64,000 bases of DNA, from positions 6,882,001-6,946,000 of the forward strand of contig OY755177.1 in the NCBI GenBank assembly GCA_963576735.1, in the 5' to 3' direction. The translations under genes were made by a program, and so were the position numbers. Of this stretch, positions 61,262-64,000 are shown piece after piece. How positions within the stretch are numbered: the stretch's first letter is position 1; the number at the start of each line of letters is the position of its first letter. The notes beneath the pieces are model-generated. The model was given only the letters and a program-made list of their open reading frames with translations. It was not told the origin of the DNA and did not search any database. This stretch comes from Bedellia somnulentella. Taxonomy: Eukaryota; Arthropoda; Insecta; Lepidoptera; Bedelliidae.

Positions 61262-61645
61262 TGTTGTGCGCCTAATGCTCGATCACGAAGTTGACCCACG
61301 TTGTAGGGGCCTCTCGAAGAATGATGGAGTAGAAGAAGTAAAAGGCCGATTTGCTGCGACTAGGGTTTATTGTGTCTAGGCACTGTTACATTACATCTGT
61401 ATGACCATGAATGAATAGATTATATGATATATTGACTTTATGAAATAAATATCTTCTCGTCTTCTCCGTGTCTTCTTGTTGATTTGAGATGTAAAAGAGT
61501 TAAAAAAGGGAAAAATGCAGCCGTCATCAGGGTTTTATAGACGAAACTGTTTGTCTCCTTTTTTGATGGCGTTTGACGTGACTGACGCGCCTCTGGATTG
61601 CTCATGTTTGAGCCCGTTAAAGCGAGTGATCCAAGTGCTTTAACA
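61262..61645 (-). repeat. BEL/Pao element 2, 3' LTR (384 bp)
   Basis: Minus-strand sense TGTTAAAGCACTTGG to GCGCACAACA, with TGTT/AACA ends. It contains TCTATAAAACC (TATA box, about 61535) and ACAATAAACCC (polyadenylation signal, about 61367), in the right order. Only one LTR is in the window. Confidence 0.8.
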
Positions 61646-61672
61646 TACTGGGGGGCCATTGAAGACGAGTCT

Positions 61673-62400
61673 TCAATCTTCATCCACAAGTAGGCACAAG
61701 CGATTTATGGCTCGCCTTACTGTCGATTGCATGGTCTTGATATCAGCCACTCTCGGGACACCATCTGCTCCTGGATATAGTTTAGTGACTCGCCCTCTTC
61801 GCCATAACAGAGGTGGAGAGTTATCTTCGCTTATTAGGACAAGATCACCTATGCGCAAGTCTCTACATCTAACTCGCCATTGAGTTCGCTGTTGTAGCTC
61901 TGATAAATATTCCCTGTGCCATCTCCTCCAAAATGTTTGCCGTAGCTGCTCCAACAGTTGAAAGCGATCCAATCTCTTCGTCGGTAAGTCTGCCAGATCC
62001 GGTGATGGAAGAGCCGTGAGTGACCTGCCGAGGAGAAAGTGTCCCGGTGTGAGAACTGCCAAATCATTTGGGGAGGAGGAAAGGGGAACGATGGGTCTAC
62101 TGTTGAGGATAGCCTCAACCTGGGCAAAAAGAGAAGATAATTCCTCGAATGTGAGGTGGGTGTTACCCATGATGCGTTTAATGTGAAACTTAGCAAGCTT
62201 AATGCCAGCTTCTGCGCTTCCGTTGAAATTAGGGGCGTAAACCGGGCAAAATCTAAAGTTAATATTTTGAACATTAGCAAACTGCACAAATGAGTCCTTA
62301 TTGTCGTTAAAAAATGAATTTAATTCCTTAGCCGCGGCAACGAAATTTCGCCCATTGTCACAAAATATTTCCGTGGGTTTTCCCCTGGCGAAAATAAAAG
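61673..62400 (-). pseudogene. BEL/Pao element 2: integrase C-terminal part and DUF5641
   Basis: The frame opens at the deletion edge with GKPTEIFCDNGRNF (the second catalytic Asp of the integrase core), continues through FNGSAEAGIKLAKFHIKRI (catalytic Glu) and LNSRPI, then the DUF5641 region with LTPGHFLLG, WRRWHREYLSELQQR and IGDLVLI, and stops at 61673 after CLLVDED. About 240 residues remain. Without the N-terminal integrase and the RT it cannot support transposition on its own. No envelope module follows, unlike the element at 4859. Confidence 0.85.
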
Positions 62401-62764
62401 CATAAAGAAATTATGATGATGACCACCGTTGATGATGATGATAATCATGGTTATTGATCATCGCACTGATTCAAATACATCAGATAAATGAATCCAAAAA
62501 ATATATATATGCTAAAGTTCAAAGTCGATGAACTTGTAAGGTCAACTACCTCGATGTCAATGACCTTTAGGTAGTCAGCTGTTTACTGTATCTAGAAGGA
62601 AAGACATAATAAAATAGCAAATAATGATTGATCCATGTGTAGGATGATGTAAAGTGTATAAGTATTGTGTAAAGTAAAATATTTGTAAATAAATTTAAAT
62701 TAAAAGTTAACCTATAAACAATTGTTGAATGTTTGTTGTGTATGAATTCATTCAACTTAGGTTA
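62401..62764. other. Filler between the halves of BEL/Pao element 2
   Basis: 360 bp of AT-rich sequence, with a gatgatgat stretch at 62411-62448 and a palindromic ggtcaactacctcgatgtca / gacctttaggtagtc part near 62540. It replaces what should be RT-RNase H-integrase. I see no ORF. Confidence 0.6.
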
Positions 62765-64000
62765 TCAATAACCAATTCGTTTTGGTAAGGTGTAAGTATC
62801 ACCAAGACGGTAATCTGCTGCCTTGAGTGGGCTGAGAGGACAGAAACGTCTAGTTTTTAGTCTATGAGTTCTAGTGAACTTGGTAAAAGAACTGCTACTA
62901 ACAAAATTACAAGTTTGTGAATTTTGTGGTAATGAATGGGAAATCTTGCCAGCTATAATCCAGCCTAGCTGTGAATGATGCAGCATGGGTAGGCCTGGAC
63001 CTAAGGTGAGCCTTTCGGAGCCAAGTAGATCCCAGAATAGATCGCCTCCAATCATAATATCAACCTTTAGTGGTTGATTGAATTGAGGATCAGCTAATGT
63101 GATAGCTGAGGGAAGAGTGATATTTGAAACATCAATGGCTTCATTAGAATGCCTTTTTGCTATGGAAGGCAACACCAAAAAGGTGTGAAGATGTGAGTAT
63201 GTGCCAGTGCGGGCACGAATTAACGCTGAACACTGATGTGGTCTCAGGTTAAGAGAGGTGTTCCCAAGGCCTGCAACACTGTTGTGTATTGAGGGTGTGG
63301 AAGCTAACTTAAGGCGATTCCTTAAGTCAGCGGAGAGAAAAGAGTAGTCAGAGCCGCTATCTAGCAAGCATCTGACTGTCTCCACCTTACCATTTTGGGG
63401 ATTGATGATGTCAATCATGGCGGTGGAGCGAATGATCCCTGAAGGGGAAACTGGAGGACTGAGAGAAAGCAACTGAGGCATTGAAGTGACAGGATGGGAT
63501 GATGGAGCAACATCATTTTGAAGAAGGGGAGAGCTGTGTATCAGAGTGTGATGGCGTCCACCACACTTACGACAGTCTCCATAGGGACACTTGGCAACCA
63601 TATGGTCAGACCGAAGGCAATTTGTGCAAACCTTAAGCCCAGTGACCCTACTCCGTCTGTCAGCCAATGTGAGCTTTCTGAAACGTAAGCATCGGAACAG
63701 TAAATGTTTACCTTTGCAAAGAGAGCACTTTAAATTAGTATTGATTGTAACTGTTAATGCTAGGGGGGCATTGGGTAAACGTGAGGGCAATTGATGATTG
63801 CTAGCCTCACCGCTTACATTACCTGAAGTTGAAACAATGAATGCTTGAGGTGGATTTATTGTTTGTTTAATATGATTGTTACTATGATAGTGTTTTAAAT
63901 CATGATTATTGTTATTATGACTGATATTTGAACCCTGTGATGTGTTAACCCTTACCTTACTTTGAGGTAATGTCTCTAAAATGTCAGCTCTTATCTTTAA
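62765..64000 (-). pseudogene. BEL/Pao element 2: Gag C-terminus and aspartic protease (runs off the window)
   Basis: The frame is open from the window edge to 62765. The first 70 visible residues are Asn/His/Ser-rich linker. Then come three Cys/His zinc motifs (CSLCKGKHLLFRC, CTNCLRSDHMVAKC, CRKCGGRHHTLIH) and the protease with LLDSGSD (catalytic Asp) in a DUF1758-type domain ending at HHSQLGWIIAGK, the usual last strand in BEL/Pao. The frame stops at TLPKRIGY in the region that should lead to the RT, at the edge of the deletion. Confidence 0.85.

Larger units (their letters stand above)
61262..64000 (-). mobile_element. Second BEL/Pao element, 3' part, internally deleted
   Basis: Minus-strand order: Gag zinc region and protease (64000-62765), a non-coding filler (62764-62401), integrase end and DUF5641 (62400-61673), LTR (61645-61262). 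Reverse transcriptase, RNase H and most of the integrase are missing. The sequence is clearly different from the BEL/Pao element at 4859, so it is another family. The 5' LTR lies beyond the window. Confidence 0.88.

Noticed and set aside
61438..61689. 83-codon minus-strand frame next to the BEL LTR
   Set aside because: It spans the LTR boundary and reads U3 sequence; not a gene.

Overview
This is eukaryotic nuclear DNA, AT-rich and almost wholly made of transposable elements. No intact host gene, rRNA gene or convincing functional tRNA gene is visible. The mix points to a moth or butterfly: a Helitron 3' terminus of the lepidopteran type, tRNA-headed SINEs, an RLE (restriction-like endonuclease) non-LTR element with a (AAT)n tail, CR1/Jockey-like LINEs, BEL/Pao and Gypsy elements and mariner. 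The density of nested, mostly young retroelements suggests heterochromatin or a W chromosome; that is inference only.

Layout. 1-4.18 kb: decayed LINE, SINE, Helitron and MITE pieces. 4.18-23.7 kb: a three-level nest. A minus-strand Gypsy element (184-bp LTRs at 4183-4366 and 23222-23405, identical by eye) holds a plus-strand BEL/Pao element (219-bp LTRs at 4859-5077 and 18425-18643, also identical), inserted 1 bp from the start codon of the Gypsy third ORF. That BEL element holds a minus-strand two-ORF CR1/Jockey-like LINE (6301-11602) inside its gag, with a 4-bp target duplication. A second, unrelated LTR with its own primer site (23455-23713) abuts the Gypsy element. 23.7-27.1 kb: a spliced gene remnant broken by MITEs, SINEs, a hairpin SINE nested in another repeat, and a mariner remnant.

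27.1-50.4 kb: one host-like block (27.1-30.3 kb) is repeated at 38.0-42.1 plus 49.3-50.4 kb, each copy carrying different insertions. Between them lie an RLE-type LINE flanked by a roughly 295-bp direct repeat, a 2.5-kb fold-back transposon with 1-kb arms and a SWIM-like zinc-finger remnant, an intact-looking mariner (39122-40381), a 2.6-2.7 kb tandem duplication carrying a Helitron helicase scrap and a 145-bp minisatellite, and a Harbinger-like MITE with TTA duplications.

50.4-64.0 kb: a decayed DDE transposase, a broken RLE LINE (RT at 51.2-52.8, endonuclease at 54.8-55.4) with a SINE and a copia fragment between its halves, a second near-full-length copy of the CR1/Jockey-like LINE (plus strand, about 55.9-61.2 kb), and the 3' part of a second BEL/Pao element (minus strand) that has lost its reverse transcriptase.

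Nothing here forms a host pathway. The coding parts are retrotransposon and transposon proteins, most carrying one or more disabling breaks. The points most worth following are the tiny myristoylation-motif membrane ORF in the env position of the Gypsy element, the envelope-like module fused to the BEL pol frame, the T-arm/B-box hairpin in the LINE 5' UTR, the apparent two-LTR Gypsy chimera and the hairpin SINE.
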